Positions 1-12,455 of a stretch of 64,000 nucleotides of DNA are shown piece by piece (position 1 is the first letter of the stretch; each line of letters begins with the position of its first letter). Position numbers and translations under genes: made by a program. The notes under the pieces were generated by a model that ran no database searches, had not been told where the DNA came from, and saw only the letters and a program-made list of their open reading frames with translations. Source of the DNA: Microcebus murinus (taxonomy: Eukaryota; Chordata; Mammalia; Primates; Cheirogaleidae); contig NC_134119.1 in the NCBI RefSeq assembly GCF_040939455.1, positions 10,280,501-10,344,500 of the forward strand, given 5' to 3'.

Positions 1-939
1 GTCCGTGTTGACAGTGCGTGCTCAGGGGTGGCCGGGCAGCGGCTGGACCCCACCTGCGCCCGGCCGCCTTCCCCTTTAGGCCCGTGGACGCCCCCCAGGT
101 GAGGGACCCTGCAGAGGAACTGCCTGCCAACTCACTCCCTCTTTCCATTCCTCGAGTTGCTCCCCTAGAGAGAGCTCCTATCTCCCTCCTGCTGGGTCGT
201 GCGGTCTGGCCCCATTCTCCCTCCTTTGTACACACCCTCCTCTTACCTGGAAAGGCAACGCACCCAGCCAAAACCTGCCACTTCCTGCCCCCATTTATAG
301 CTAAGCTGTGGCTTTGTGACCAAGTTCAGTGTTGTGTGGGAATTTCAGGATGCTCCTTAAAGAGAGTTAGGTGGCCCAGCTGGGAAGTGGGCTCCTTTTA
401 CTCTTGGCCCCTTCTTTCATTTTGATGCCTGGAATGCAGACACAATGGCTGAAGCTCTAGCAGCCATTTGGGGCCCCTGAGGCAAACTTGAAGTAGATAG
501 GGCCGAAAAACACAAGTCCGGGGCCTTGAAGACCAAGGAGTTGCCAGACCTGTCTCGAACTGCCTACTTCTGGACTTCTCTTGCATGAGAGAAAATACTG
601 CATGTTGGACTCTGCAATGGATACACAGCAGCTTACATTTGATACACGCCAGAGCTGTATTATGACTTTTATGGGCCTTGGACCTTTTGTCTCCATGGAT
701 ACCTTCCTCCATATAAAAAATATTAAAATTGTATTTTATGTCTATGTTGGCATAAAGGAAAATATAATCCAGGCTGGAGTCATTATTATATAATGATTAT
801 TACATGTTCATTGTTACTATATTCGTTTTTCTTTTTTCTGATTTTAAAAGAAATTAAAATGGAGACTTTTTTTGTGGGCCCCTAAATGTCTCTTGGGCCC
901 TAAACCCTGTGCTTTCTGTGCCTAATCACGATATTCATG
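1..939. other. Unassigned intergenic sequence
   Basis: No gene recognised. Around 440-600 there is a faint resemblance to the 3' part of an old LTR (exact part unclear). From 600 to 910 the sequence turns A/T-rich, with GGGCCC-rich stretches that suggest a further old interspersed element I cannot name. Confidence 0.4.
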
Positions 940-1085
940 ATATATGTGTCTTACCTTAATTTACCCCTCATATAACCTCATGGGGTAGGTGCTATTATTC
1001 TCCCCATTTGTCAGATAAGGAAACTGAGGCAGAGAAGTTAAGTAATCCTGGTCCACTCAATTGCAAAGTCCAAGTTCTTAACTTT
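940..1085 (-). repeat. MIR SINE fragment
   Basis: Contains the antisense MIR core (CCCATTTGTCAGATAAGGAA, then ACTGAGGCAGAGAAGTTAAG), preceded by a CTCATATAACCTCATGGGG-type segment as in MIR. Confidence 0.7.
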
Positions 1086-1856
1086 TGATGTTAGGAAAGG
1101 AGCAGTTTTTAACACCCAAAGATGATTCTTGATAGAGCTGCTATCATTATTATTATTATTATTGCAAACAGCTCTGACAACTTAAGAAAATAGACCCGAT
1201 AGACAGTAAAGGGAGCACACTGGACACCTAGGCCTTCTGGTAGCTCCTTTTTATTTTAATCCTCAAGATAAACCCAGCTATGAGCTCTCTGCAGGAAATG
1301 TTTTAAATCCCCATCTTGCAAGACTGGATTTACTCATCCAACTGCACAAAGAAAATAACTCCATTTAGCTTGACAGATTCCACAATGAAAAGTAAATTAT
1401 TTTTCTAGAAATGATCCTAAAAATAGCACCGAATGGATCTGCTTACAGATGCCAGCAGCAATAAGACAGAATATGTTAGTTTTAAGGGCACAACTGTGTT
1501 TTGAAACATGGAGACTCTTCTGTGGTCTTGAGAAGGAAAAAATTGATTTTCCAGATAGCACAATAAATCACTTGGGGAAGCAACTCTGGAGCAAAACCAG
1601 CGTGAACTCCGAGGACAGCAGAGCACTCAATTCATCTCGTCTTCCCCGGCGGGAGCCAAGAAGAAGTCTCTCCCCAAAGCACCCCTGTGTTGACTTCCTT
1701 CCATGTCTTCTTACCACAAATTAAAAGTTGAGGGAATGTTGATGAAACAAAGGCCAAAGCCCTGCTCACGCTCTGCAGACACCACGCCACACAGGCAGAC
1801 ATGCGCAAAGGGTTGGTTTCTTGGAAAGAATTGCAAACTATTGCATTCTTTCCTAT
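1086..1856. other. Unassigned intergenic sequence with short (ATT)n
   Basis: A short ATT run lies near 1145-1165. I see no gene or clear mobile element. Confidence 0.4.
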
Positions 1857-2432
1857 TATTGTTTTTTTAATCTCAAAATATTAATTAAGGGGGTACAAGT
1901 GTTTGCGTTACATAGATACCTTGTATAATGCTTAAGTCGGGGCTTCGGTGTGCCCGTCGCCAGAACAGTGTTCACTGTGCCCCATGGGTGAGTTTTCATC
2001 CTTCTCTCCCCCTTCTGGGCTTCTCGTGTCCTTTTTGTCACTTTGTGCCCATGTGTAGCCATCTATTAGCTCCCACTTACCATACGGCGCTTGGTTTTCC
2101 ATTCCTGAGATACTTCACTCAGGATAATGGTCTCCAGTCCCATCCAAGTTGCTGCAAACATTATTTTATTCCTTTTTGTGGCTGAGTAGTACTCCATGGC
2201 ATACGTACACCACATTTTCTCTATCTGCTCGTGAACTGATGGGCACTTAGGTTGATTCCACATCTTTGCAGTTGTGAACTGGGCTGCAATAAACATTTTC
2301 GAGTGCAGATATCTTTTGGATAAAACGGCTTCATTTTCATTGGGTGGATACCCAGCACTGGGATTGCTGGATCCAAACGGTAGGCCGACATTTATTTCTT
2401 TGAGGAACCTCCATACTGTCTACGTAGCTTTT
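1857..2432 (-). mobile_element. L1 LINE 3' end (ORF2 C-terminus remnant)
   Basis: On the minus strand 2296-2066 translates to a peptide containing YAMEYYSATKRNKIMFAATW and LETIILSEVSQEWKTKRRM, the recognisable L1 ORF2 C-terminal region. The T-rich start at 1857 corresponds to the 3' tail. It is truncated at its 5' side and not functional. Confidence 0.88.
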
Positions 2433-2485
2433 GTCTTTCCAAGTCAGGATCTAGGTAAACAACTTAAGCCCCTAACAATGCTTTT

Positions 2486-2562
2486 TGTTTAGTCATTCAT
2501 CCATCGGCATTTATTAGGTGCCTTCTGAATGCACAGTACCGTAGGAGACACCAAAGAACCAC
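2486..2562 (-). repeat. L2/MIR-type 3' end fragment
   Basis: Shows the motif CATTTATTAGGTGCCTTCTG, the antisense of the common L2/MIR 3' end (AATAAATG...TGCCTGGCAC type). Confidence 0.5.
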
Positions 2563-2699
2563 TTATGACACCCGCCTGGGGTCTAGCTCCCAGATGAAGG
2601 CTGAGGACATGCACAGAGGAATCGAGTGCATGACACTTTCCCAGACTAGAGATTAAGAATACGGATGCTCTTCTTCATAGGCATGTGGTTAACGAAAGA

Positions 2700-2930
2700 A
2701 GAAGAATAGAGATACCAGGGTCAGGTAGCTCCAGGTTCAAATCCTGCCTCCACCACTTACCATAGAAACAGTCTGGGCAAGCTCATTAACCCGTCTCAGT
2801 TTCCTCATCTGTAAAATGGGGATGATAGGAGTGCCTTTCTTGTAGACTCGGAAGGAAGATTGAATGAGATAATGCACCTAAAGCATTCAGCACACAGCAA
2901 ATGTTCCCTCAATATTTGCTGCATGGTGTA
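2700..2930 (+). repeat. MIR SINE
   Basis: Sense MIR with the core TCAGTTTCCTCATCTGTAAA, the upstream CCAGGTTCAAATCCTGCCTC segment and a downstream tail near AATGAGATAATGCACCTAAA. Confidence 0.9.
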
Positions 2931-4029
2931 TGCAAAGTGCAATCAGAGGGGAAGAATTGGGTAGGGCTTCTTAGTTACGGGGGCTTGTGGGTTCTGGAAT
3001 GTTCTATTTCTTAGTCTGGGCACTGATTCCACGAGTGTGTTCACTTTGCGAAAATTCACCAAGCTGCACATTCACGACCTGTTCACTTTCTGCGCGTCCT
3101 CAAAGAAAGTTCACTTACGACAGCCGCAGAGCGCCCAGCATCCAGTCGAACATGGCTGGACTCTCAGCCGCACAGACTACCTCCTTCTCTTCCCCCAAGC
3201 TTCCTGTAAAGCCCCTTGCACGCAAGAATCACCCGGCTCGGGGAGCGGTCATTCTGCGGGAGCAGCGGGGAAGGGCTGAGGGGACACCGAGTGGCACGGA
3301 GAGAATCAGCCAGGAGGGCCACAAACCCGCCCCGATGCGACAGAGGAAGACCTCTCGGGCCTTCGCAGAAGCCGGGGCAAGGCAGGGACTCCCACTGCCG
3401 CAGAGTGGGACTTGGGACAGGCTCTAAGGAGCCCGTGAGAGGCAAGCCTTGCAGCCCAGGGACAGAGATGCCGCAGCCGAGAGCAGAGCTACACTGCGTG
3501 CCGGAATCGGGAACGGTGCCGGCGGGGACGGGTCACTGCAGCCACGCGCTGGGGCAGTGTGCGGGGAAGGGACAGCATGGCCTACCAGTGCACGAGCGGG
3601 CTCGGATCCCAGCCAGACCCTGGGTCAACTACTGGTGCTGCGGTTTGTCCCCCAGACGACCGGGTACAAGTCCCCATCACCTGCAAGCCTCAGGTGCCCG
3701 TCTGCAAAAGGGGAATAGCGACTGCTACGGTGCAGGAGAGAATGACAAGAGGGGCCTGGGGCGCAAGAGCGGCACCACCACGAAGGCAGCTGCTGCACTG
3801 AACTGAGCTGACCCGTCGCGTCCAGACGTTGGCCGTGGCGAAGGCTGTGCCATCTACCGGGCCGAGCATCGCAGGGGCTGGAGCCCACTGGGGTGCGAAA
3901 TGGAACCTCGGATATAATTCAGAGGCGGTTCATTTGCAATAATTATGCACCGGCTGGTTCATTCTTTCGAGATGCTAAACAGCCCTTCCCTGGGCTGCAG
4001 TGACTGGTTCCGTGGATGGCAGCGCAGTG
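2931..4029. other. Unassigned, moderately GC-rich sequence
   Basis: Several CpGs occur between 3030 and 3900. No splice-bounded conserved frame or repeat is recognised. Open frames here lack known domains. Confidence 0.4.
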
Positions 4030-4592
4030 TGACACACACACACACACGCACGCACACACACGCACACACACGCACGCACACACACAGGCACGCACACACG
4101 CACGCACACACACACGCACGCACGCACACACACACACACACATACGCTCACTGCCTCTCTCACACACACACGCACACACGCACGCACACACACACACACA
4201 TACGCTCACTGCCTCTCTCTCACACACACGCACACACACACGCAAACACACACACACATATGCTCACTGCCTCTCACACACACACACGCACGCACACACA
4301 CGCAAACACACACACATACGCTCACTGCCTCTCACACACACGCACACACACGCACACATGCGCGCGCACACACGCACACATGCGCGCACACACACACACG
4401 CAAACACACACACATATGCTCACTGCCTCTCTCTCACACACACACACGCACGCACACACATGCAAACACACACACATACGCTCACTGCCTCTCACACACA
4501 CGCACACACACGCACACGCACACATGCGTGCACACACACGCACACACATGCACACGCACACATGCACACACACACACGCACACATGTATGCT
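4030..4592. repeat. CA-rich microsatellite with ~58 bp higher-order unit
   Basis: (AC)n with frequent CG and CGCA variants is punctuated by GCTCACTGCCTCTC at 4146, 4204, 4262, 4320, 4418 and 4480, with a variant at 4590. The first spacings are exactly 58, 58 and 58 bases, then 98, 62 and 110. His/Thr-rich and Cys/Val-rich open frames across it are artefacts of the repeat. Confidence 0.95.
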
Positions 4593-4779
4593 CACTGTCT
4601 TTGCTCATTGACAGACGGTTCCAGCAGGAGCGTCAGCATGAGGAGTGGGGGAAGAGGCTGAGGAAGGAGGGCAGGGGAAGTGCCGGCCTCAGGGGCAGCA
4701 GCAGCAGAGGCAGAAAGAAGCGGCAGAGCCGGCCCCAGCTTCAGACGGCCTGCTGCAAACCTGCTCTCGCCCCTCCCCG

Positions 4780-4945
4780 GCCGTGCGGCCTCGAACAAGT
4801 CCCTTCAGCTCTTGAGCCTCAACTCTCCCGTCTGCAAAAAGGAGACAAATGCCCTCACCTCAAATGGGTTGTCGCAAGGATTTAGAACAACGTGATGCAC
4901 GGTGTGGGGCACTGTGAGCTGCTCAGTAAACGCTGGCCATTGCAC
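4780..4945 (+). repeat. MIR SINE
   Basis: Shows CTCAACTCTCCCGTCTGCAA followed by a GTTGTCGCAAGGATT and GTGAGCTGCTCAGTAAACGC pattern, a diverged sense MIR. Confidence 0.75.
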
Positions 4946-5034
4946 TTGCAGAGGGACAGGGGCTGAGCAGTGATAACGCATCCGGGACAAAATCAGGAAA
5001 GTCTGCAGCTAGCCCGGGAGAACCAGCAAAGGCT

Positions 5035-5210
5035 TTGCCTGCTGCACTGGGAGTTTGCTGTGTGACCCCGGGCAAAGTCCTTAACCTCTCTGGGCCTTAG
5101 TCCCTTCTTTTGAAAAGAGGAATAATGCTACCTTCCTGGGAGGGCTGCTTGAGGATCAAATGAGACAGTGCCTGGCACATAACAGATCCTCGAGACACGG
5201 TGGATCCGGA
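5035..5210 (+). repeat. MIR SINE
   Basis: Contains TGTGTGACCCCGGGCAAAGT, CTTAACCTCTCTGGGCCTTA and AGTGCCTGGCACATAACAG in MIR order. Confidence 0.85.
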
Positions 5211-5724
5211 AGCCCGTTCTCCAGACACCAGTGGGCAGGCAGCTGTTCACTGTGGGCTGCACAAGTACTAACACCAGCGGTGATTCCCCGGGGAGCGGCG
5301 TTCCACCTCGAATGCTTAATAAGCTCCATCGATTGTCCTTCCCGGCTCAACCCCAAACTTCTCCCAACCCGGCTCCATCCTTAGAAGCTGGACAGACAAG
5401 CAGAGCCTCTGTCAGGAGGAGCCCCTGCCTCTGGTGGGAGTAGGTTAAGATTCCCCCGGATGAGCCCTGCCGGGTCAGCTGGATGACGCGTGGCTGACGG
5501 GGAAGCCCTCTCACCAGCCCAGGCTGGCCCCCACTCGCCATCCTCAGTTCGCCCCGTGATGGAGAAAGGGCTGGTGCCCTGGCGGGTGCCACCGTCCAGC
5601 TTCCTGCCGCAGGGCTTAGGAGGAAGGACGGGAATGAGCTTCCAGTCATGTCACAAGGAGCATGAATATCCTCCCAGCCCAGCCTCCTCTCTGGACTCCA
5701 ACCCCCTCCACTCCGCCCCCCCCC
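5211..5724. other. Unassigned sequence
   Basis: I recognise no gene and no repeat in this stretch. Confidence 0.35.
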
Positions 5725-6135
5725 CAGTCATCTTTCCACTACACAAATGCCACCGTCTCAGCCACCTGCTCACAAACACCCAGGGGCTTCCTGTGCCCCT
5801 CGGGGTGAAGGCCACGGCCGAGCACAGTCCACAAGGTCCTTTCACTCCAGACTCTGCTGGCCCTTTTGGATTCATCCGACACCACTCCCTGTCCCTGCCC
5901 CGGACTTCTCTTCCCCACACGTGCTACACAACTTGCTCTGCAAGCATACTGCTCTCCTCCACACCTCCATGCATTTCCACCTGCTGCTCCCGCTCCCTGA
6001 AGTACCCGCCCTCCTTCTCCGTCTGGAAAAGTCCTACTCATCCTTCAGTGCCTACCTGGCCTCGGCTCCTGCGTGAATCCACCCCACGTCTCCCCAGCCA
6101 GCTACTCCCTCTGAATTTCCATGGTGCTCTGTAAA
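5725..6135 (+). mobile_element. L2 LINE 3' region
   Basis: Sense L2-type text: CACCCAGGGGCTTCCTGTG, AAGGTCCTTTCACTCCAG, CTCCCTGAAGTACCCGCCCT, CTACTCATCCTTCAGTGCC. These follow the order of the L2 3' end. Confidence 0.75.
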
Positions 6136-7039
6136 TTGTCATTCACCCTTTCTCTGTGTAAGGGTGATATAAGAGCACGCGCCCCTGCACTGAGCCCGAG
6201 ACCGGCCGGGGAGGCCAGCCCACCGTCCAGCCGCTGGGCTCCCGCGGAAAAGACGAACGGGTGACTTGGTGGAGGTGGAGGAAGACAGGGCCGCGTGTAC
6301 TGTTGTCACTAGAACACACAGAACTAGTAAGGGCCAGAGAAAGAAGAGGAAGGAAGGAGGAAGAAAGCAGGGAGGAAAGAGCTCCAAGCCAAAAGAAAAT
6401 CACAGTGGGGCCCTGAGGCCAGAGAGCCTCCCCCGCCCCACCCCAGGGTAAGAGGGGCCAGACGGGGAGGCTAAGGCCGCAGGGCCAGCGGTGGGAGGCG
6501 TCGTCTTGCGGGGAGGGTCTGCAAACGCAGGGAAGGGAGACGCTCATTGTGCCCTTTGCGAAGGTCACTCCGGCTGCAGTGGGGAAGCAGGCCGAGGAGG
6601 GAGCGAGGTGGGCGCACAGCGAACAGACCGAACAGACCGGACCGTGGGGCTCCTGGGGCTTGGGGGAGGGTGCTGGCCCTGGAGGCGGAGAAAATGGCTG
6701 GGGCTGATCTGGAGGTGGGGGAGGGGAGGCTCTGCAGGACTTAGTTGGGGACTCATGGGGAGGGGGAGAGGCAGGATCGGAGCTGGGCGCCTGCCAGGTT
6801 TAGTGCAGGCCGCTGGGTGGATGGTGCGGTCCTCGCCACTGGGACGGCAGGCTCTGCGCTTGCTGCGCGCGGACACCCAAGGCGACTCCCAGAGGCGCCT
6901 GGACACAGGGTCTTTGTGTGCGTTTGCCGCTTGCGGCTCCCTGCGTCTTTCCCAAGGACACCTGCTGTCCTTGTCCCTGCCCTCCACGCATGCCAGATGC
7001 CACCTCTGTGCCCACACAGCAAAGAGGGAGAAAGCCCCT
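6136..7039. other. Unassigned purine-rich sequence
   Basis: Contains an AGGA-rich stretch (6330-6400) and a short tandem (CGAACAGAC twice, near 6618-6640). No gene is recognised; open frames here are uninformative. Confidence 0.35.
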
Positions 7040-7052
7040 CCTCGACTCGCTG

Positions 7053-7215
7053 TTTATTTGTTTTTGAGACAGAGTCTCACTCTGTTGCCCAGGCTAGAGT
7101 GAGTGCCGTGGCGTCAGCCTAGCTCACAGCAACCTCAAACTCCTGGGCTCAAGCAATCCTCCTGCCTCAGCCTCCCGGAGTGCCAGGATTACAGGCGTGA
7201 GCCACCGCGCCCGGC
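7053..7215 (-). mobile_element. Strepsirrhine Alu, monomer-length, with 13-bp target-site duplication
   Basis: Starts with T-rich sequence and GAGACAGAGTCTCACTCTG, and ends ACAGGCGTGAGCCACCGCGC. The middle of the dimer is absent: the right-arm CCTCAGCCTCCC joins directly to left-arm sequence. Flanks carry a perfect duplication, CCTCGACTCGCTG, at 7040-7052 and 7216-7228. Confidence 0.93.
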
Positions 7216-7228
7216 CCTCGACTCGCTG

Positions 7229-7925
7229 CTGAACTGTGCCACCCGAGGCCCAACTCTCCCAAAGGGTCCCTTCAGCTTCTACCTCTAACTTCTGTCTCCC
7301 AGGGAGACCCGCAGCCAGCTGGGAAGCAGACACTGCTGGTTACCTACCGACAGCCATGTCTCCTTCCTCCTTGGTAACTGAACCTTGATTTTGTTCAGGT
7401 GGCAATGTGCCCAGAGCCAGGGGTGAAGGAACATCCATCTAAGCCAGGCTCGGTGATCCTTTTCCACTTTGCCAATGGACAGTCCAGGCTGGGCTTGTGT
7501 CCTGCTTTTAGCCAATGAGCTGTAAAGGGGAATCTGTGAGGGGTTTCTGGGCTCCCTGATAAAAGGGAGAGTCACAGGAGAAGGAAGGCTTTTTGTTTCC
7601 TTTCTCACCTTTCCTTCATAGGTCAGAATCATGGGCAGATGTGATGCCTGGAGCTGCAGCAGTCATCCTGTGCTCATGAGGCAAAACCCCTAAAGATGAA
7701 AATTCAACCCAATGTGGGAGGTAGAACTGAAGAATAGAAGGATTCTGGATCCTTGGTGCCTCACTGAGTTGCAAACCCTAGGGCCATTTATTCTTGTTAG
7801 GAAAATAATAACTGACTTTCCAGTTTAAGCTACTATTGGTTGGGGTTTCTCTTACTCAAAACTGAAACCCATACATCCAAGCCTCCGTTGGTTCACTCAC
7901 GTCCATACATCTCCATCGCGTCTCT
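7229..7925. other. Unassigned sequence
   Basis: I recognise no gene or repeat with confidence. Confidence 0.3.
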
Positions 7926-7929
7926 ATAT

Positions 7930-8085
7930 CCATATCCATTTATCCAGCATCTCACAAGCTAGCATACCAGGTTCATGAGAAGGAATTTTTATCTTTTATG
8001 TCCCTACCTGTGTCCCTAGTGCCAGAAACAATGTCTGGCATACAGGGGGCACTCAGTAAGTGTGCAAGAAATGACCGAATCTCTG
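7930..8085 (+). mobile_element. L2 LINE 3' end
   Basis: Contains CTAGTGCCAGAAACAATGTC and TGGCATACAGGGGGCACTCA, matching the sense L2 tail. Confidence 0.65.
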
Positions 8086-8149
8086 CACCTGCCTAATCAC
8101 CAAAATACCACATTATTCAGACAACCAACCCATGAGCACATCCACTCAC

Positions 8150-8400
8150 ACAAGGAGCACAGCACCTGCCATTTCCTGAGTGCTTAGCATGCACCAGGCC
8201 AGACCCTTCCTATGTGCAATCCATTTCATCCTCCAAACAAAGCCAGGAGGTGGGTACCATTGTTATCTTTCCCTTCGTAGGTAGGGAAACTGAGACTCAG
8301 AGAGAACAGGTGCCCAAAGGCAACCAGCTGGAGGAGCTGGGATTCAAACGCAGGCTGTCCACTCCAAATCTTGGGCGCTCGGTTGCCATGCTATCTGGCC
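8150..8400 (-). repeat. MIR SINE
   Basis: Antisense MIR: AGGGAAACTGAGACTCAGAG, AGCTGGGATTCAAACGCAGG, with an upstream CATCCTCCAAACAAAGCCAG-type segment. Confidence 0.88.
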
Positions 8401-10419
8401 TGCGTGAAAGCCCCCATCCCCCATGGGCCACTTGGGGCAGCTGAGCCAGAGTCAGGGGAGGCAGAACGTGGCAGGGTCCAGAGGTGAAAAAGGCGCGAGA
8501 CTTGCTCAGAAAGATTACAGCCACTGGAAAGAGGAGGTGGCCCCTATCATTCATTGCAAGATGACTGGGCATTAAGGGGAAGAGGCGAGGACTAGAACTA
8601 GAAGGAGGCTGTGACAGGGTCTGGGAGAAACAGACAGAGCAGCACAGAGTCCACGGGGAGCCCCACCCTCCCCAGCCACTGCCTCCTCCTACCCAGGCTT
8701 GCCCCCTGCCCTTTCACCCAGGAAGTCTGCAGTGGCAGAGTGTCCTGTGCTTACTGTGACACGTTTGTCCCACTCCCCTCCGTCCCCACTCTGGCCAGGT
8801 TTCAATCCGCCATCCTGGCCTGGGGACAGCAGCCCAGCTTCCTCTCCCCGCACCAGGCTCTGGATAAGTCCACGGAGGCGGCAGGGAGAGGGGACACCTC
8901 TGCCCTCCCCTCCCCCGCCCCACGCGCCGTTCTCCCGACTGTGTGCTTCTGCACAGCACTGGCCACACTCTGAGACACAACAGGCCTGCTTCTTAATTCC
9001 GGTTTGCGTCCACCCTTCCCACTGCCCAACCCAGAGTCTGGGGTAAAAGCCCGGGGGTTTTCATCAGTCTTGCTCCCTGCTGCACCCCGCACCTAGAACA
9101 GGCTGTGGGGCTTCCCGGGAGCTCAGCTCGCGTGTGCCGGGGGAGCGGTGACTGTCCGCACCAGTGCGCCTTTCTGGGAAGAGGTTTCATCAAGTTCTCA
9201 AAGGAACCTGTGCCCTGAAACAGACCACGAGCCACTGACCCGGCCGACCAGCCTCTCGATCCCTCCCGACTCCAGCTTCTGGGATGCCAGCAGCAGGGAC
9301 AGTGTGCTTTGCTGCACAGTGAGGGACAGTCACCTGAGTCCCGGGAGGCGCACTGGCCCGTTCCAGATCGGTATCCTCTGACCGACGGGACCACCACCCG
9401 CGGGCGGGAACGGCTACTATCTGGCCTCGGGCTACTCCCTGGGGGACTCGCTATAGGTCTGTTGAATCGAGTCCGGATTTGAGCGCCTGGACAGAGGGTC
9501 CCAGCAATCAGCCATAAACGTCTGGGCAAACTGACGTCTCGGGGGCCCGGGACACAAGTGGATTCGGAGACGCGCCCCGTGCCCAGCGCTGCGCTCACAG
9601 CTGGGGAGGAAGACGGGGTGCAGCGGGCAGGCGGGCCCCCCAGGGAGGTGAATGCTCCGTGAGCGGTGGCTGAGTCTGTGCGACCAGCCAGGGCACAAAC
9701 CGGCCTTGAACAAACAGCGTCACACGTATCTTAACAACCGACTTGAAGGGAGGCGGCACTCTGCAGGGCAGACTCCTCGGACAGACAGCCCCAGGCCTGC
9801 GAGGGAGAGCCTGCTGCACGTGGCGTCCCTGCAGAGGGTGCCCCGGCGGGCCAGCCTTCTTCACTAGTTCGGCAGGGAAGGAGGCGGCACAGTGTGCCAT
9901 GGCGTCACCGGGAAACAGTTTCCAGAGGAGGCTTCCCGGGGCCCCTTGCACGGTCTAACCCGGTCCCAAAGGAAGAGCGGCAGCACAGCCCCTCGCCCGC
10001 CTGCCCGCCCTGTCTGACGCTCCTGCAAACAAACACCTACCCCAGGCCCGTCCGTTCCCTCTGGGTAACCTGGCGCGGCCTCGCCAACAAATGAAGACGC
10101 TTCCAGCTCGCAGTTCCCACTGTGTCAGTTTACTCTTCCAGGTGAGAGGCAGCAAAGGAGAAAGCCGTCGTGATCAGACGCGAGTCGCAGCAGCCTGCTT
10201 TCCGACGCCGGCGCCTCGCCTGGGCTTCACCTCTCCCGGCCCCGCTGCCTCGGGGCCCCTTGCGGCCTGCCGAGCACCCCGCTTCCTCCCAGAGCAGCCG
10301 CGCTGCGTCGGACACCCTACACCCCTCCCCAGGGACGGCCTGCCACCCCGTCTGCGGACGGTTCTGCTCCAGCAGAGAGAAGCCCTCTTCTGAGGAGGGG
10401 GGACGCGGAGGCAGCCACG
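8401..10419. other. Unassigned, CpG-enriched in its second half
   Basis: CpG density rises between about 9350 and 10400 but is patchy and lower than at 44 kb. No exon, known domain or repeat is recognised. Confidence 0.35.
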
Positions 10420-10424
10420 CCCAT

Positions 10425-10600
10425 AGACATTCTCGGATTTAAGGGTCACAACCACCCCACCAGGTAGACAGTAGCGTTCCACCTTTACAGACGGGGAAAC
10501 TGAGGCTCAGAGAAGCGAATCCTTTAACTGGGACACAGACTCGGGTTTGCATTCTCACGCCAGGCGGCGTTCTCTTTCTCGTGCACCAGGCCACCTCCTA
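10425..10600 (-). repeat. MIR SINE
   Basis: Contains TTTACAGACGGGGAAACTGA and GGCTCAGAGAAGCGAATCC, antisense MIR core. Confidence 0.85.
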
Positions 10601-12440
10601 CGGTACCGTGATCTGAGCACTCCGCCCTCCAAAAGCCTTCGGAGCTTCACAGAGCACAGATAAGAATCTTCTATTAGGAACGTAGCACTGACTAGAGACA
10701 GACCCCTGCTAGTGGCTGGATAAATGGGTACAATGCCAGGAAAAAACATGACACTATCAGCATTTTAGTATTTAATGCTGTTATCAAAAAAGTATACAGA
10801 ATTAATAAGATTGTTTTAAATCCCTGAGACTAATCATTCAATATATTTAGGATACATAAACGTATAAACATCACAAAATATTAAGCACTACAATGAATAC
10901 ATAAAATATGTGGCACATATTATATGTTTAATACAAACTAGTAGCAGATAAATTAATAAAGTATTACAAAAATAACAAATTCAACATGGAATAAAAATAA
11001 AGGGAATTTTAAATAGGAAATTTTAAAACTAAATTATTATTTTATTCTTTAAGCGCAATCATTACAAATAAAAGTGTGCACCAATGTCATAGATGAGTTC
11101 CATGTTATTGTGCATGTTTTTCCAGCTATTAAAAAAATTTTTTTGCCCCCATATTAGTCAGAGTAATGGAGAAGAGAGAGTTATCAGCTAACCTAAACAT
11201 TTTCTTCTGACACTCTCATATTCAAATAGCTCTGAGACCTTGTAGAACAACTTATTTCTTCACAGAGACTGTAATATCATTATTGAGAGGAACCTGCCGT
11301 TTTTGTTTTAAGGAAATTGTTAGGGGTTCGGTTTCAAGGTTTTGCGTTTCACCGTATATAATTATAGAGTCACCTGTGAGCTGATGCAGAGTAAACTTCA
11401 AAGCTGTCATGTTCATAATCCCGCTTATAGAGATTTTTTATTAGGATTATTTTTGTAACAGAAGCTTTGCTTTATCAAATACATTTTTTCTTCTATTTAG
11501 GATAATGGAAATGAGGAAGATATTTTCTAAGTTAGGTGGTCTTTTGTTCGATCAGAATTTTTAAGGCAGCTTAAAACTCTCTTGGAACATCTCAATCTAT
11601 AAATGATTCAGCTTTCAGACTTCTTAAAATACCAAAATAACAGTATTACATTTTTTTTAAAATACAGTATTTTGGTACTTAAAAATAGCATAGTATACTG
11701 AATACCAAAAAAAAAAAAAAAAAATTACTGCAAGCATTAGCCCAGTTGCTAGGAAACCTGTGAACAATCCTAAAGCTAGGATATAGGTAGCTAAAAGGGT
11801 AGAGTATAGTTGGTTAAAAGGATATAGGTAGTTAAAAGTCTTCAAGCAAAATATGGAAAACCAGAATTAATTTTAGCAACCATCAGTAACAAAGAATGTG
11901 TGACAGCAAGATGATACGTCATTGTATTTAGGAGTCTGCATTTCTTTGGAGCATGCTTTTAATTTCAGCCTCCACTAAGTATGCAAATACTAATCATTAG
12001 AAATAATTAGACACGGTGCTTGTTAGTCTTCTAAATACGATATTTTCAGACAGCTCATTGATATTTTCATTCTCCGCGGTTAAACAAAGACCATATTTTT
12101 GTGTCTCACCCCACAGTTAAGGCACCAGGGGTGAGGAAACAGCAACCTGAAGTGCAAGTATCCTGAGGGTCCAGCCTTGCACGTCCTGGCCCATAAACTA
12201 TGACAAGTAAAAGAGGAGGTGGTTCTTGACAAAAAGAGGAAAGTCCAAACACGTTTTTTAAAAGATGAATAGAGTTCTGCTTATTGCCAAGTCAGCTCCA
12301 ACTGGACTAACCCTCTCCAAGTAACAACTATATACAGGGGAAGTTAGGGCACAGCCACGTGCAGGCACCGGAAAGTCAGCAAAAGCAGGCAAATTGTAAT
12401 GCAGGATGGACACTTAGAGGAAAGGGATGGCAAGATGTTA
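10601..12440. other. Unassigned AT-rich sequence
   Basis: Strongly A/T-rich from about 10740 to 11900, with a poly(A) run at 11707-11724. It may be single-copy or very old LINE sequence; I cannot tell. No reading frame of interest. Confidence 0.35.
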
Positions 12441-12455
12441 GTTTCCTGATTTTTT

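Noticed and set aside
3945..4885. His/Thr-rich (238 and 289 codon) and Cys/Val-rich frames
   Set aside because: They are translations of the CA-rich array, not proteins.
9350..10400. CpG-enriched stretch considered as a second promoter
   Set aside because: CpG is patchy, there is no GC-box cluster and no coding exon nearby in either direction. I could not support more than unassigned sequence.
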